From Gnetum montanum (taxonomy: Eukaryota > Streptophyta > Gnetopsida > Gnetales > Gnetaceae): 64,000 nt of DNA. Below the pieces are notes generated by a model that was not told the origin of the DNA, made no database searches, and saw nothing but the letters and a program-made list of their open reading frames with translations. The stretch lies in contig MNCI01009376.1 in NCBI GenBank assembly GCA_015680685.1, forward strand, positions 324,931 to 388,930. Direction: 5' to 3'. Shown piece after piece: positions 21,680-34,120 of the stretch. Made by a program: the position numbers and the translations under genes. Within the stretch, counting starts at the first letter, position 1. Each line of letters begins with the position of its first letter.

Positions 21680-22640
21680 AAGACACTACCAGCTAGAATG
21701 GAGTACGTATTTTTGAAAAATGAGAGGCCATTTATCATTAATGCCAAGCTACTAAACAAAAGAGAGAAAGTTGATAAAAATTGTGGAAAAATGGTCAGCA
21801 GCCTTTGCTTGGTCATATTTCAAACTTACTAGAATAGATCTAAGAATATGCCAACACTGAATATACACTGATCTTGTTGTCAAGCTGAAATGATAGTTGT
21901 AGCAGCATTTAAATCCTAAGTTAAAATATATTGTCAAATAGGAGATTGAATAACTCCTCAAAGTGGGATTCATCTCCCCTATTTCAAATAGTGAGTGGGT
22001 TAGTTCACTTATGATCATATCCAAGAAAGGAGGAAAATGGTGGGTGTGCATTGACTTCCAGCTGCTCAACATGGCAACTTTCAAGGATCATTTTCTATTG
22101 TCTTTTGTTGACCAAGTGTTGGACACCATTCCTGGGCACTATTATTATAGCCTTCTGGATGGTTATAGTGGCTATAACCAAACTCGAATTGCACCAGAGG
22201 ACTAGGCAAAGATAACTTTCACAAGTCCTTGGGGGACTTTTGCTTACCGTCAGATGCCATTTGGTCTATGTAATGCCCTAGCTACATTTCAATGATTAGT
22301 TCTTAGTTTTTTCCAACAATAGATCCGTAGTGGGGTAGAAGTCTTTATGGATGATTTTTCTACCTATGGAGCTACATTCGAGCAAGCCCTAGACTGTCTT
22401 AGGCATGTTTTGAAGAGATGTGTCGAAACAAACCTCCAGCTCAATTTACAAAAGAGCCATCTTATGGTCCAGAAAGGCATAGTTTTGGGGCATCACATTT
22501 CAAAATTAGGAATTAAGGTAAACCTTGAAAAAATAAAGGTCATCCAAGGAATAACCTATCAACCCAAAACAGTAAAAGAAGTGCAGTCATTCCTTGGTCA
22601 TACTGGCTACTACTAGCACTTCATTGAGAATTTTTCCAAA
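21680..22640 (+). pseudogene. Reverse transcriptase remnant of element A
   Basis: After a linker with 'RMEYVFLKN..PFIINA' the RT starts. Recognisable parts are 'VGFISPISNSEWVSSLMII', 'KKGGKWWVCIDFQLLN', 'LLDGYSGYNQTRIAPED', 'RQMPFGLCNALATFQ' and the catalytic 'VFMDDFSTYG' (F-M-D-D at 22344-22355). Then come 'GIVLGHHISKLGI' and 'VQSFLGHTGYY' at the thumb. The GIVLGHxIS word is typical of Athila/Tat-group (OTA) gypsy RTs. Stops occur after 'APED' and inside 'FFQQ*IRSG'. Both catalytic Asp codons survive. Confidence 0.92.
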
Positions 22641-23140
22641 ATTTCCAAGCCATTGGTAGAATTGACAAAGAAGGATGCATTGTTCATTTGGACCCCTGCA
22701 TGTGAAACAACATTTCAGCAATTGAAGCAAAAGCTTGTTGAAACCCCCATTCGTCAAGCACCAGATTGGTCCAAACCATTTCATGTGATGATCGATGCAT
22801 CAAATTATGCTTTGGTGATAGTGCTTACATAGATGGATGATTAAAAACATTCATATTACATTCACTACGCAAGCTAGAGAATTGTAGGTGCACAACTAAA
22901 TTACACCACCATAGAAAAGGAGTTGATGGTAGTGGTGTTTGCCTTGAAGAAGTTTAGGAACTATGTGCTTGGCTACAAAGTGTTCGTGTACATAGATCAT
23001 AGCGCCATCCAATTTTTGATGAATAAACCAATGGTGAGCCCCCATGTCATACAGTGGCTTGTGATTTTGTAGGAGTTTGATCTCATGATGGTAGATTGAA
23101 GAGGTGTGGAGAATGTGGTCACGAATCACTTATTACAACT
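22641..23140 (+). pseudogene. RNase H remnant of element A
   Basis: Continues from the RT: 'FSKISKPLVELTKKD', 'ACETTFQQLKQKLVETP', 'FHVMIDASNYALVIVLT' (the first catalytic Asp in 'MIDASNYA'), 'LNYTTIEKELMVVVFALKKF' (catalytic Glu), and 'VYIDHSAIQFLMNKP' (third acidic residue). It would degrade the RNA template during reverse transcription. Several TAG/TAA stops. Confidence 0.88.
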
Positions 23141-23339
23141 AAGATGGAATGACAAGGAGAAAGAGAGCCCTTTATCTAATCAATTTCCTGATGAATCTCT
23201 CCTTGTAGGGGCTATTAATACATAAATGCCAAATGAACCAAAATGGTATGACACCATCCTCACTTATCTTCTCAGGCAAGAACTACCCCAAGGGCTAGAC
23301 ACTAGAGCGAAACAATAATTTCTTCACCGGGTCAAGCAT

Positions 23340-24190
23340 TTCATGGAGATTAATGGAAACCTGTACAAAGTTTGTCTTAATGGCCTGGTAGATTGGTATG
23401 TCCCTAATACAGATCAACTGTGCATTCTCCAAGATGCTCACAAAGGTCCTTGTGGGGGCCATTATGTTAGGAGATGCACAACCATAAAAATCCTCATGGT
23501 AGGGTATTATTGGCCAACAATTTTTAAGGATGCACACAAATTTGTTCGTGCTTGTGATCGTTGCTAGAGGGATGGTGGAATGACAGCTTGAACGAAGGGA
23601 CCACAATAATAGATACAACCTCTTGAGCTATTCGATATTTTGGAAATTAACTTTATGGGTTCCATCATACCTTTATCAAATGGAAAGACATATATAATAG
23701 TTATAGTTGACTATTATACCAAGTTGGTAGAAGCAATAGCTGTCATTGACTATACATCCACCACTACTACTTGGTTTGCATAAAAAAACATTGTAAACAG
23801 GTTTGGTATACCTAATGCATTAATTTTTGATAATGGAACTCATTTTACAGGTGCCACTTTCTGGAAACTGATGCAACACTTAGGGGTTAAACATAAACTC
23901 ACAACACCATATCACCCCCAAGCCAATGGTCAAGCTAAGGTCACTAATCAAGAGATTACAAAAATTCTAATGTGTACCATTAGTAAATATTGAAGGGATT
24001 AGAGCACTAAATTAAATGATACCCTTTGGGCTTATTTCTCCACATGGAAACTTCTCATAGGTTATTCTTCCTATGAGCTTGTGTACAGAAAACTACCAAC
24101 ATTGCCCATCCAATCTGAGCTTCGTACACTCTCTATAGCCTGTGACCTTGACCTAAATCTAAGTCTAGCATAGAAAGAATGATTGATGAA
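23340..24190 (+). pseudogene. Integrase remnant of element A
   Basis: An HHCC zinc-binding part is readable at 23437-23567 ('AHKGPCGGHYVRR', ending 'RACDRC'). The catalytic core shows 'VIVDYYTKLVEAIAV' (first Asp), 'LIFDNGTHFTGATFW' (second Asp) and 'TPYHPQANGQAKVTNQEI' (catalytic Glu). The D, D, E positions are all still coded. Frame is broken by stops such as the one ending 'CDRC*'. It would insert the DNA copy; the five-base ACTAC duplication is its footprint. Confidence 0.9.
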
Positions 24191-24192
24191 CC

Positions 24193-24555
24193 TTGCTAGA
24201 TGAAAATTGGTTAATGGCCCTATCATCCAACGAAATGCATAATACATTCAATAAGAAATGCCATAACCTTAAAATAAGAACAGTCAAGTTTCAACCAAGA
24301 GACAAGGTTCTCTATTGGAATTCTGCACATGTACCCCAAAAAACCAAATTTCAAACATTGTGGAAAGGACCTTACATCATAGATGAGACTTTTCCATTTG
24401 GGGCCATGATCATCTACAAACCTAATAGCCTAAATAAAAAACAATTAGTCAACATTCAACAAATAAAACCTTTTCATGAGCCCAAGCAAACCAACTCAAC
24501 AAACACCTCACTAGATGGACAACCATACTTAATCTTTCGGATCTCTCCCTTTTAA
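24193..24555 (+). pseudogene. C-terminal end of the element A polyprotein
   Basis: An open 120-codon frame. After an initial out-of-frame part it reads 'VKFQPRDKVLYWNS', 'LWKGPYIIDETFPFGAMI' and ends with 'QLVNIQQIKPFHEP'. This is the post-core integrase segment (GPF/Y-like 'GPY') seen in gypsy elements. The matching end in B is near 28060-27990 on the minus strand. Just beyond, 'GGATCTC...TTTTAACTTAGTCATGGG' is conserved in both elements. Confidence 0.75.
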
Positions 24556-26555
24556 CTTAGTCATGGGGGAGATGGCCACCCATACTAACACCTCTTGTGG
24601 CTCCTTAGTCTTTTGACTTTTTTTTGTTTTACACATTTTTTATTATACAATTTTTTGTTTTCATCTTCTTTGTTCTACATATTTGTATTTTTAAGGTTAT
24701 TGTTCTCTTAGTTTTTGTTTTACACAATTGTTAATATATTCAATATCTATTGTCTACTCTTTTACTTTCTTTTATGGTTATGTTTACTAGTGTTTGATGT
24801 GTTTTTCTACTTTTTCTGCTAATAAGGTGGCAAGTGCAATGGTAATGCACTACTTGATGGTGGTATTCTTTATTTGTAATTTGATTGTTGATGTTTGGTT
24901 TTTGACTTTGAATGTCATTAATAACAATTGGAACATGGTTTGTTTTCATGTAAGAGGCAATGAGTCCACATCATTCACCCATCCACATAGTCTATGATTT
25001 TTGCTAGTTTTCGAAGCATGCAGTCTCTTCTTCATTAATGCAACTTTAATAAATCAGTGACTTTTGTAGTTTTTGGAATTGGGAAGGAATCAAATGTTTG
25101 GATAGGGTGTGGCTTCAAAGGAATGCAGTATTCTTTGTGCTTTAATATTTTCTTGTGTGTAGGAGTGTTCTCATAAAATTCTCACTGTTTTGCATCATTT
25201 CATAATAGGAAGTAGAATAAGTCCTTCCATGTTGTGGTCCTCATCAAAAAAAAAAATATGAGGATTCAAAGCACATCCCTTGGACAAAATAAATGCAAAA
25301 AATGCATGGGTCTTTTCATGGTGTGGTTTCCATTCATAAAAAGCACACCCCTTAGACCAAATAAAAGGGCTACAAGCACTGGTTATGAGACTTTTCTTAT
25401 CTCTTCTAACTAAGGCCCTTTCTCACTTCCTACCTTCACTCCAATTTGGAATGGTGGTTATTTTTTTGGAGCATTCTTGTGTCTTAGGGGATGGAATAGT
25501 ATTAGAATGTCGATGTGAAGTCACTGAAAGTGGTTGGTTTTGATCTAGATTGAGGATGGATCCTACCAAGTCATTTAATCACAAACTCCACAACAAATTG
25601 CATGTGACCATAATTAGGAACTCCATTCCATTCTCTCTATCATCCATCTATGCTTTTCATGCCTCACCTCACTATTGGTTTCATGTTTTGATTTAATGTT
25701 CTGGTTTGATGTGTTGAGTTTCTCAATTAGTTACTTTTGGGTTTTTGTACTTAACTTTTCATAACCATTAATCATCCATGCTGCCCATGGACTCCTTGGT
25801 TTGAAGTTATGCAAGGGCATAAAAGGCCTATGTTTGCTTTGGTGAGGACCCACTTGCATATCATTTGGTTTGGTTAAGTTAAGTTCTTCACCCTTAGATA
25901 TTGTTACAATTAAAATCTTTTTATTTACCCCATCCATGCCATCCAATTGTACACACCTTCACAACTATTTGTAATGAACTCCTATTTATTGTTGTGAATA
26001 CCCTCTTTCCCATATTCCTTGTGTTAAGATTTTTCTGAATTATATGGATCACTTCTCTTACTTAACCCATTCGTCAGTCTTTCCACTAACAATATCAAGA
26101 AACCAATCTATCACAATTAAAACGTGACTAAATAAAATCACCAACGAGACAAGGTATTCAACCATTATTTATTGCACTATATATACTAATCCTTAGTTTT
26201 ATTGTGATTACAGTGGGAAGCATGGACTGAAAGCGGCACTGTCTTCACCAAGGAGGATGCAACCATATCACTCGTGGGAGATTGTTCATAACCATTGGAT
26301 CTATTCTAGCTCTCCCTCATTCTTCTATTTCCAAAATGGGTTGGATGTCCTTTGAATCCATTGGTGTTCTTTCCTATTATCATGAACACACAATTTTGTA
26401 CACAACTATAATATTATGTGCTCGGGCACTTTCGTATTTTTTTGTTTTCTCTATGTCACTTTGCATGTCAGTCAAATAAGTCCACACCCCCTAATATATT
26501 TTGTAAAGGACTTGTTCCTCTTTTTTCGTACTCGAGGACAAGTCTTCATTCAATC
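24556..26555 (+). other. 3' noncoding region of element A
   Basis: Two kilobases between pol and the 3' LTR. It contains no recognisable protein. It aligns with element B's corresponding region (27990-27427 then 19136-17693, minus strand), so it belongs to the family. In Athila-type elements an envelope-like ORF may occupy this place; none is readable here in either copy. Confidence 0.75.
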
Positions 26556-26564
26556 ATGGAGGTA
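26556..26564 (+). promoter_or_regulatory. Polypurine tract of element A
   Basis: ATGGAGGTA directly before the LTR start TGATAAAT; the same place in element B is GGGGGTA. Confidence 0.6.
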
Positions 26565-27421
26565 TGATAAATCTTGTTTTTCAATGCTCCGATATCAGGG
26601 TGGTTGCGTTATCGGGTACGTGATATCATGGCCCAAGATGTGATATCATACATTCAATATCATAGGGTTACTCCTAAGTCTATAACTACAGCAGCCAATT
26701 GCACAATTGGGGGTAATTTTTTGGCAGTCAAGTAGCAAAACTCTTGCAGTTTGTCCATTTGAAAGTTAGAATATTTTCCAAGTGCTCGCAGAAAAAGGTC
26801 TAAGTGTGATTGGATCTTTATTCAAGCATTGATGTACCTAAACACACCAGTGTGTTGGCAATAAAGACAAACTCTTTGATTCATTCCTTGTAGCACTTGA
26901 GACTTTCTTTTATATGCATTTAAATATTGTGATTTTATGCAATTTATGTAAATATTATTTATATAGTAATTAATCTTGATCAATCAAGTAAATCATTAAA
27001 ATACACAAGCACGTCCCATTTTAACATATGTGTGACACTTGGTAGCTCAGAAATGAGTAGCGTTTGACAGCCCAGTAGTGTTTGCATAAGGTTCAAGATG
27101 TGTCTGGGAAGTGGGAAAGGTTACTTATGTTAGGCTAGATTAGACTGTAGTTTACTTGGCATTTAATCACTCTTACTTTCATTCTTATTCTAGGCTAATA
27201 ATTTGATAAAAACACAAAATACTAAAAATCTTACACCTCGATCACACTTAACCATACAAGTGTACTTCACAAATGGGAATGGGAAGACAATGAATGAACA
27301 ACACACATGCACTATTTAGCTCTAGTGCACTTAGTAATTATAGTCTACAAAATTTGACCAGATCACATGTGAACACCTATGATTCGTATGGTTGGGTGTA
27401 GGGGTACCTTGCTGCTCATCA
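26565..27421 (+). repeat. 3' LTR of element A
   Basis: A complete 857-bp LTR from TGATAAATC to TGCTCATCA. The start holds GATATC words and TCTATAACTAC at the TATA position, then 'CATTTGAAAGTTAGAATATT' (shared with the 5' LTR). The end is the conserved GGTTGGGTGTAGGGGTACC word. Followed at once by the target duplication ACTAC. Confidence 0.95.
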
Positions 27422-27426
27422 ACTAC
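27422..27426. repeat. Target site duplication of element A, right copy
   Basis: ACTAC right after the LTR end. Pairs with 19137-19141. Confidence 0.9.
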
Positions 27427-27990
27427 CAAGGTCACAAGTTTGTAAAAGTTTTATTAATGAAAAGGGACCTGATACTTCTAGAATAAGGAAAACCATAAAG
27501 TCTATGGATGATTGGATGTCATGGACTCACTGCCTATTTCATGAAAAAGAAACCATGTCCTAGTTATCAATAACAAAATTCAAAGCTAGAATCTAGACAC
27601 CAACAATCAAATAACTAAAAACACATGCCCACATCAAACAAACCACATTGTACCTAGTTGGCAATAAGGCACATTAGTATTAAAACATAATAAGAGAATC
27701 ACACTGAAATAAAGAAAAATATACAATAAATTATAAAATATTTAGGAACAATAAAACATACTAATGATGTTGTAAAAAAAATTGGAAAAAATTAATAATG
27801 TAAAAACAAAAAGGTGTAAAACAAAAATTTCTAAAAATAACAAGGTGTAAAACAAAAAGATGAAAAACTAAGGTGCCACTTATATAGTTAGCATGGATGG
27901 CCATCTTTCCCATGATTAGGTTGAAAGGAGGAGATCCAAAATATCGAGCATGGTTAACCACTGGCTTTCTTATACTCACGGAAAGATTTT
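27427..27990 (-). other. 3' noncoding region of element B, proximal half
   Basis: On the minus strand this follows the end of B's pol and aligns with A from about 24540 to 25065 (shared 'GGATCTC', 'CATGG..GAGATGGCCA', 'GGCA.TGAGTCCA', 'CATTAAT..AACTTT'). It breaks at 27427, where element A was inserted, and continues at 19136. Confidence 0.85.
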
Positions 27991-29060
27991 ATTTATTGCA
28001 TGTTGACTAGTTGTTTTTTGTTTGAGCTCTTAGGTTTGTAAATTAACATGGCCCCAAAAGGAAAGATTTCATAAATGACATAAGGCCCTTCCCATAATGT
28101 CTAGAATTTAGTTCATTGAGGTACATGTATGGGGTTCCAGTAGAGAACCTTATCTTCAGGTTGGAATTTTACTTTCCTTATTCTAAGGCATGGCATCTTT
28201 TGTTAAATGCCTTGTGCAACTCATGAGATGATAGGGCCACCAATTAGTTTTCATCTATCAGGTTGAGATTCATTAATCTTTCTTGTTTTGCTAGACTTAA
28301 GTCAAGGTCAAGGTCACAAGCTATTGAAAGTGTATGGAGCTTAAACTAAATAGGAAGAGTTGGCAATTTTCTATACACAAGCTCATAGGGAGAGTAGCCT
28401 ATAGGAAGCATCCAAGTGGAGCAGTAGGCCCAAAGGACATCACTAAGTTTCATGCTCCAATATCTCCTATATTTGCTAACTGTTCTTATTAAGATCTTAG
28501 TGATTTCCCTATTTGTAACCTCAGCTTGGCCATTGGCTTGGGGATGATAAAGTGTTTTCAATTTATGCTTAACCCCCAAGCATTGCGTGAGCTTCCAAAA
28601 GGTAGTGCCTGTAAAGTGGCTTCCATTATCAAAAATTAATGCACATGGCACATCAAACCTATTTATAAAATTCTATTGTATAAATTGACTAGTAGTAGAA
28701 GATGTACAATTAGTGGAAATTATTACTTTTTCCCATTTCATACAATAGTCAAGAATGACTATGATGTATGCCTTTCCATTTGACATGGGTGTGATGGGAT
28801 CCATGAAGTTAATACCCCAAATGTCGAAGGGTTCTAGTGGTTAGATCCACTATTGAGGTTCATCCATTTGAGTGGTCATTTCACCATTGCATTGGCAATG
28901 TTCATAGGAACAAAAAAATTAGTAAGCATCCCTTAAAATTATTGCCCAATAATATCCTACCATTCGGATCTTAATGGTCGTGAGTCTCCTAGTATAGTGG
29001 CCTCCACAAGGACCCTCATGAGAATCCTAGAGAATGCACAGTTGATTAACATTAGGGACA
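27991..29060 (-). pseudogene. Integrase remnant of element B
   Basis: Minus-strand frames show the zinc part ('HEGPCGGHYTRRLTTIK') near 29030, 'GKAYIIVILDYCMKW' (first Asp), 'LIFDNGSHFTGTTFW' (second Asp) and 'LYHPQANGQAEVTNREI' (catalytic Glu), the last two within the open frame 28346-28651. The C-terminal 'LWEGPYVIYEIFPFGAMLI' is near 28070. In the core, T in the usual TPYHPQ is L. Stops separate the parts. Confidence 0.9.
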
Positions 29061-29299
29061 CACTAACAAATTAGGCCATCAGCACACACCTTATAAAGGT
29101 GCCCATTGATCTCCATGAAGTGTTTCACCTTGTGAAGAAACTATTGTTTCTTTTAGTGGTCCAACTCTTACGACATTTATTGAGTGAGAAGATAGGTGAG
29201 AATGTCATCGTATCATATAGGCTCAATGAGCAATTATTTAGTTATAGCCCCAACAAAGAGGAGTTCATCAGGAACCTGATTTGATAGTGGGCTTTCCTC

Positions 29300-29840
29300 C
29301 TCTTTGTTGTTCCATTGTAATTGAGATAAGTGATCAACAACCACATTCTTAGTTTTCTTTTGATCTATCATCGTAAGATCAAACTCCTATAAGATCACTA
29401 GCCACTGTATGACACAGGGGCTCACCAGTTGCTTATTCATCAGGAAGTAAATTGCATTGTGGCCTATATGCAAAAAATCTTTGTATCTAAGCACATAGTG
29501 CTTCAATTTCTCTAAGGTAAACACCACTGCCATCAATTCTTCTTCTGTGATGGTGTAGTTTAGCTATGCAGCCACAATGCTTCAACTTACATAGTGGATA
29601 TAATATGGACATTTCTTGTCATCCAATTGTGTAAGCATAGCCCCCAAGACATAATTTGATGCATCAATCAAGGCATGAAAGGATCTAGACTAGTTGAGTG
29701 CCTATACAATTGGAGTTTCTACAAGTTTCTCCTTCAGTTGTTGAAATGCATTTTCACATTTGTTGGTCTAAAAAAATGGAGCATCTTTCTTTGTTAGCTT
29801 GATCAATGATTTTGCAATCTTAGAGAAATTTGCTATAAAT
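29300..29840 (-). pseudogene. RNase H remnant of element B
   Basis: Minus strand: 'FSKIAKSLIKLTKKDAPF', 'NAFQQLKEKLVETPI', 'FHALIDASNYVLGAMLTQ', 'LNYTITEEELMAVVF' and 'MNKQLVSPCVIQWL'. Same order and spacing as in element A. Broken by TAG/TAA stops. Confidence 0.88.
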
Positions 29841-30800
29841 TGTTGGTAGTAGATAGCCTATCCAAGGAATGACTGGACATCTTTTACAATTTTTGGTTGA
29901 TAGGTAGTTTCTTGGATGACCCTAATCTTTTCAAGGTCAATCTCAGTCCCTATTTGTAAGATTCTGTGCCCCAATACAATGCCTTCTTGGACCATGATAT
30001 GGCTCTTCTACCAATTAAGTTGAAGATTGGTCTTCACAAATCTTTTGAGCACTTGCTCCAAATGGTCCAAGGCTTTCTCAAATGTAGCCCCATAGGTGGA
30101 GAAGTCATCCTTGAAGACTTTCATCCCACTACTAATCTACTACTGAAAAATACTTAAGACCAAGCATTGGAATGTGGTAGGGGCATTGCATAGGCCAAAT
30201 AGCATCTTTCGATATGCAAAAGTCCCTAAGGGACTCGTAAATATTATTTTGGCCTAATCCTTTGGTGTAATATGGATTTGGTTATAGCCACTATAACCAT
30301 CTAGATAATTGTAGTAGTAATGCCTAGATATAATGTCCAACACTTGATTCACAAATGGCAATGGAAAGTGATCTTTGAATGTTATCATATTTAATAGCCA
30401 AAAATCAACGCAAACTTGCCACTTGCCACCTTTCTTTGGCATAATCATGAGTGGGCTAACCCATTTATTATCTGCAATAGGATAGATAAACCTTTCCTTG
30501 AGGAGTTGTTTAATTTCCTCTTTGACAATTTGCTTTAATTTGGGGTTTAACCGCTGCTATGGCTACCTCTTTGGCTCCTTGGCTAGATCAATGTAGATAC
30601 AATGCTAACATATCCTAGGATCAATCCTTGTGAGCTTAGGATAGGACCAAATAAAGTCTATTGGCCATTTGTTCACCACATTTAGTAGCATTTATTTCTA
30701 TTCAGGAGCAAGATTTACATTAACTATTACTAGCTTCCTATTTTTCAAGAATGCATATTCCATCCTAGCAAGTAGAGTTTTTATCTCAAAAGACTCTTGT
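29841..30800 (-). pseudogene. Reverse transcriptase remnant of element B
   Basis: Minus strand: 'RFIYPIADNKWVSPLMI', 'KKGGKWQVCVDFWLLNM', 'YLDGYSGYNQIHITPKD', 'KMLFGLCNAPTTFQ', 'GIVLGHRI' and 'VQSFLG'. The catalytic box at 30104-30118 reads F-K-D-D where A has F-M-D-D, so both Asp codons are kept but the second residue is changed. The open frame at 29966-30157 on the + strand is its shadow. Confidence 0.9.
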
Positions 30801-30999
30801 TTAAAATTTTCAATAATTTATAGCTCTCCCCAATAGGTATCATCATTTGCATTATCAGAGAGTTGGGGATGAATTTGCTTTAATTCATCTATGCCTTCTA
30901 CATAGGCACATGTTAGGCTCTCAATAGGTTCCATGCAAAGTGTGTTGCTTTCAAGATTAGCTATCAGCAACTGGGTGCCCTTTTGTTTTGTGGCTACTA

Positions 31000-31420
31000 C
31001 ATATAGGCACCTTTGAATTTTAGATATGTTAGCTTACTAACTACATACTTTAATAGATACACTATTAATAACCCATAGTTTCTACACATAGTTAAACCTT
31101 GTATCACTATACAAAATGCATGGAACTTTCTTCCTCTCAATCTTTCTGAATTCATTTTCTTTAGAGATTTTGAGGGAAATATCTTGAATATCTAATTGTG
31201 CATCAATAGTGCTTAGCTAAGCCCTTTCCATGATTATTAGGAGGTCTGCCTTGCAATTGTCTACTTGAATCACTAAGAAATAGGTGGGGTAGGACCACTC
31301 ACAAATGGTGGTCACAATGTCCTCCACCAGTCCTACGGGAATAGTGATGAATTGATCAGCCAACTTGAGATGGATGTTGCTCTTCTTGAGTGGAGGTAGG
31401 TTCTAGGCCTTATACGTCTA
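31000..31420 (-). pseudogene. Protease and protease-RT linker remnant of element B
   Basis: Minus strand: 'DLLIIMERA*LSTIDAQLDI' corresponds to 'FSIIMGRVWLSTVDAKMGI' of element A; the Gly-Arg of the signature is lost. It is followed by 'KISKENEFRKIERKKVPCI' and, below 31000, by the linker 'RMEYAFLKNRKLVIVN'. Confidence 0.65.
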
Positions 31421-31599
31421 ATGTGAAATTAGATTAACACTATAGAAGAGCCTTTCAAGGCTAATTCCTAGCAATTTAAAGGTAAATAAGTGAACTTTTA
31501 GGATCAAATAATCTCCTAGAAAGGTCGCTAGCCTTTATCCAATTGGTTACCACATGAATTAACATGATAGTATGCACTTTGGGAGGTGTTTGGTTTGAA

Positions 31600-33942
31600 G
31601 GGAACTTGAATGGATTAGATGTAGAAGGAGATGGAGAAGCAGAGTTGCCAATCGTAGGTGTATGGAAGGGTTTATTTGGCCTATTACATCATATGAAAGG
31701 TATTTTTCATGATCTAGTTTCCAAACCACTTGGCTAAGGAGCTAGCTGCAAGTTAACAACCTTCGTTGCATTGCATTATTACGACTGAGGTGGAATTTCT
31801 CTCTACATTAATGGAGTATGAGGTAACTAAGTTGAGGGTGGAGGAACATATGCAGATGGATGAGAAAAATAATATGGATGTGGGGTTTCCCATTTAGTAG
31901 ATGAAGAATGAGTTCTACAATACTCTAAAGGGTAGTAGTGATGTTGGAAGGTGGCGTGACTAGAAGAGTCATGCAGAGAAATGGATTGTTGAACATAGTA
32001 CCCATATGGATCTAGTTGCCTGTAAGGGTACTACTATCTTAGTGGTGGCATCCCCCATGACTATGGATGCTTCCACTACTCGTATTAGTCATACAGTTGT
32101 GGTGGACCTCCACTTGAATAAAAGGCTTGTTGTTGTTAGTGGAATTGCGCTGGATTGCCTTGAGGATAAGGCAATCTTCTAGGTGCTTGTCATCTTGTTA
32201 ATATAGGATTCAAAGCATACACCCCAAAATCCTACAAGTGTGACACAATAGGGCAAAATCCTTTAGGATGTTTGCATTGGTAGATGTTACATCCACCATC
32301 ATCATCTAATTCTATCTCCACAACTTCTTCTACTACAACAACTTTTCCCTTACCCCTTTGGTAGGCATGTTTAGCTTCTATCATGATCACTACTTTGCTC
32401 TCTTGATGTTTCTATGATTTTTAAAGTAGTTTGGAATTTTTCATCCAATGAATCCCACATTTTATATACCTTGGTAGAAATTTTAGACATAGATTTTTGG
32501 ATTGGAAAGGACTTTCTGTTCACCACCTCATCAAGTGGTGACTCCTCCTTACTTTCATAAAAGCAAACCTTCCTCTTTAAAACGGAAGGTTTCTTATTAT
32601 ATTCTTCTCTACCTTCTCATTTTCTCAACTTGCCTTCTTCCTTTGCTACTTGCTCAATCACTCTTTGAATTTGATGGGCTCTTATTTTTAAGAATCATCC
32701 TTGGGCATAGACTCCAAGAGTTCTTCTCATTTTTGATCAGAGCCCATCTATGATATGGTGAAGTTGTTCCTATTAAGAATAACCATGGTTGAGATATCTG
32801 TGTAATTGAGAATAGTATCAACCATTGGCTACGTCCAAGGGTTCATGCATCTCTTGTTTCCATCTTTCAATATGCTTTCTCAAGTTGGACACTCAGGAGT
32901 ACATCTGATATTTTTCATTGAATAGTTCGAGCAATGTACACCACCGTCTAATGGATTATGGTTCTAGGAACCAGTACCAACTCTCTGCTTTCTTAATGAG
33001 TGTCCTTAGGAATAGCTTAAGCTTTTTCCAATTGTTCTCCACATTTTGCAAGGGACATGCATTTTGAAAAGCCTATAGATGGTTCTATAGATCTAAGTTA
33101 TATCCCCTTTCAAACTTGGGAATATTTTTCATGTCTAGCCTCTTGATCAGGTTATCCTTTACATGCCTTGTAGGAATTCTCACTGCCTCTACGATGTTCA
33201 GCATGCTTCAAGTGGCAAGCAAAGGCTCATCATAACCATGGCCTTTGTGATGGTCATGGTGCCTATGATTTCCTTTGCAACCCATTCTTTCATGGTGATG
33301 AGCCTCCATTGAATTCCCATGCCCCTGATTTTGACTTGCCTGATGGGCCTTATGATCATTTCGGTCTCGTCGATCACCTCCATCATGATCATGACCTTTG
33401 CACCTAAGAGGTGATCCATTTTTGCTAGAACTTAGATTGTGGACAATAGACTATAGGTTTTGGTTTTGGCCTTCTTGGTCGAATTCAAAAGGAGGAGTGT
33501 CATTGAATGGAGAGCCCTCAGAGAAGAATCCCTTACCATATCTTTTGTACAATAGTAATGGAGAGCCATCATACCATTTTCCCTTCACACTTTCATAATG
33601 CTTCTCTTGTTGTTGATCCATTTTATGTTGTGCATCTATGAAATGGTACTCCTTGGTATCAGTATCTTGTCAAACATATTTAGAATGAAGTCCTTGCAAA
33701 CCCAACCTTATAAGAGTGCAATGGAGCATCACAAGAATAGATCAATCAAGCGGTAACATAATGTTTTCCTCCAGGTCCCACCACCGCATCTATTCATCCT
33801 GGTGTAGGATGAAGGTGAAATTGGGCACATACTCATTAGGATGAGTGTATACCACCCTATATTGATGAGGCACTTACTAATCTATTTATTTAATTCTTTG
33901 TTGATTGGATATTTGCTCAAAATTAGATGGAGAATCACTCAT
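31600..33942 (-). pseudogene. Gag remnant of element B
   Basis: The minus-strand ATG at 33942 (MSDSPSNFEQISNQQ) starts about 160 bases after the primer site. The middle (about 33180-32700) has the shape of a Retrotrans_gag domain, with Arg/Glu-rich helices and 'MWDSLDEKFQ' near 32460. A CCHC-like remnant 'YQCKHPKGFCP' lies near 32270 and a Pro/Tyr/Ser-rich tail extends to about 31750. Stops are frequent. Element A keeps only the last third of this protein, so B is the better guide to the family's Gag. Confidence 0.65.
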
Positions 33943-34100
33943 ATGAGAAGAAGACATTGTTGGATTAGAAAAAATAAAACTCAGTGTGTTTATTATAATG
34001 ATTTTTGTTATTTTGATGTATGATGTGTGCTTAGGGTTAATTCCAATGATGTTAAATGGTTTTCACTAAGTTCCTAAATAGCACACGTATCACACAAAAG

Positions 34101-34120
34101 GTCCCCAGTAATGATGCCAA
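34101..34120 (-). promoter_or_regulatory. Primer binding site of element B
   Basis: On the minus strand TTGGCATCATTACTGGGGAC directly follows the LTR terminus ACTCATCA. It matches the tRNA-Asp-type site TTGGCGCCGTTGCCGGGGA of Athila/Tat elements apart from changes that look like C-to-T or G-to-A decay. Confidence 0.85.

Larger units (their letters stand above)
19142..27421 (+). mobile_element. Ty3/gypsy element A, nested in element B
   Basis: An 8.28-kb + strand element: partial 5' LTR (19142-19758), gag remnant, protease, RT, RNase H, integrase (to 24555), 2-kb 3' noncoding part, polypurine tract and 3' LTR (26565-27421). It is flanked by ACTAC duplications. The same family as B: the LTRs, the pol protein and the 3' noncoding part all align. 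The LTR 3' part, primer site and gag N-terminus are deleted at about 19758. Inserted tail-to-tail relative to B. Confidence 0.95.

Noticed and set aside
21752-22084. A 110-codon minus-strand frame
   Set aside because: Antisense to the start of the element A reverse transcriptase.
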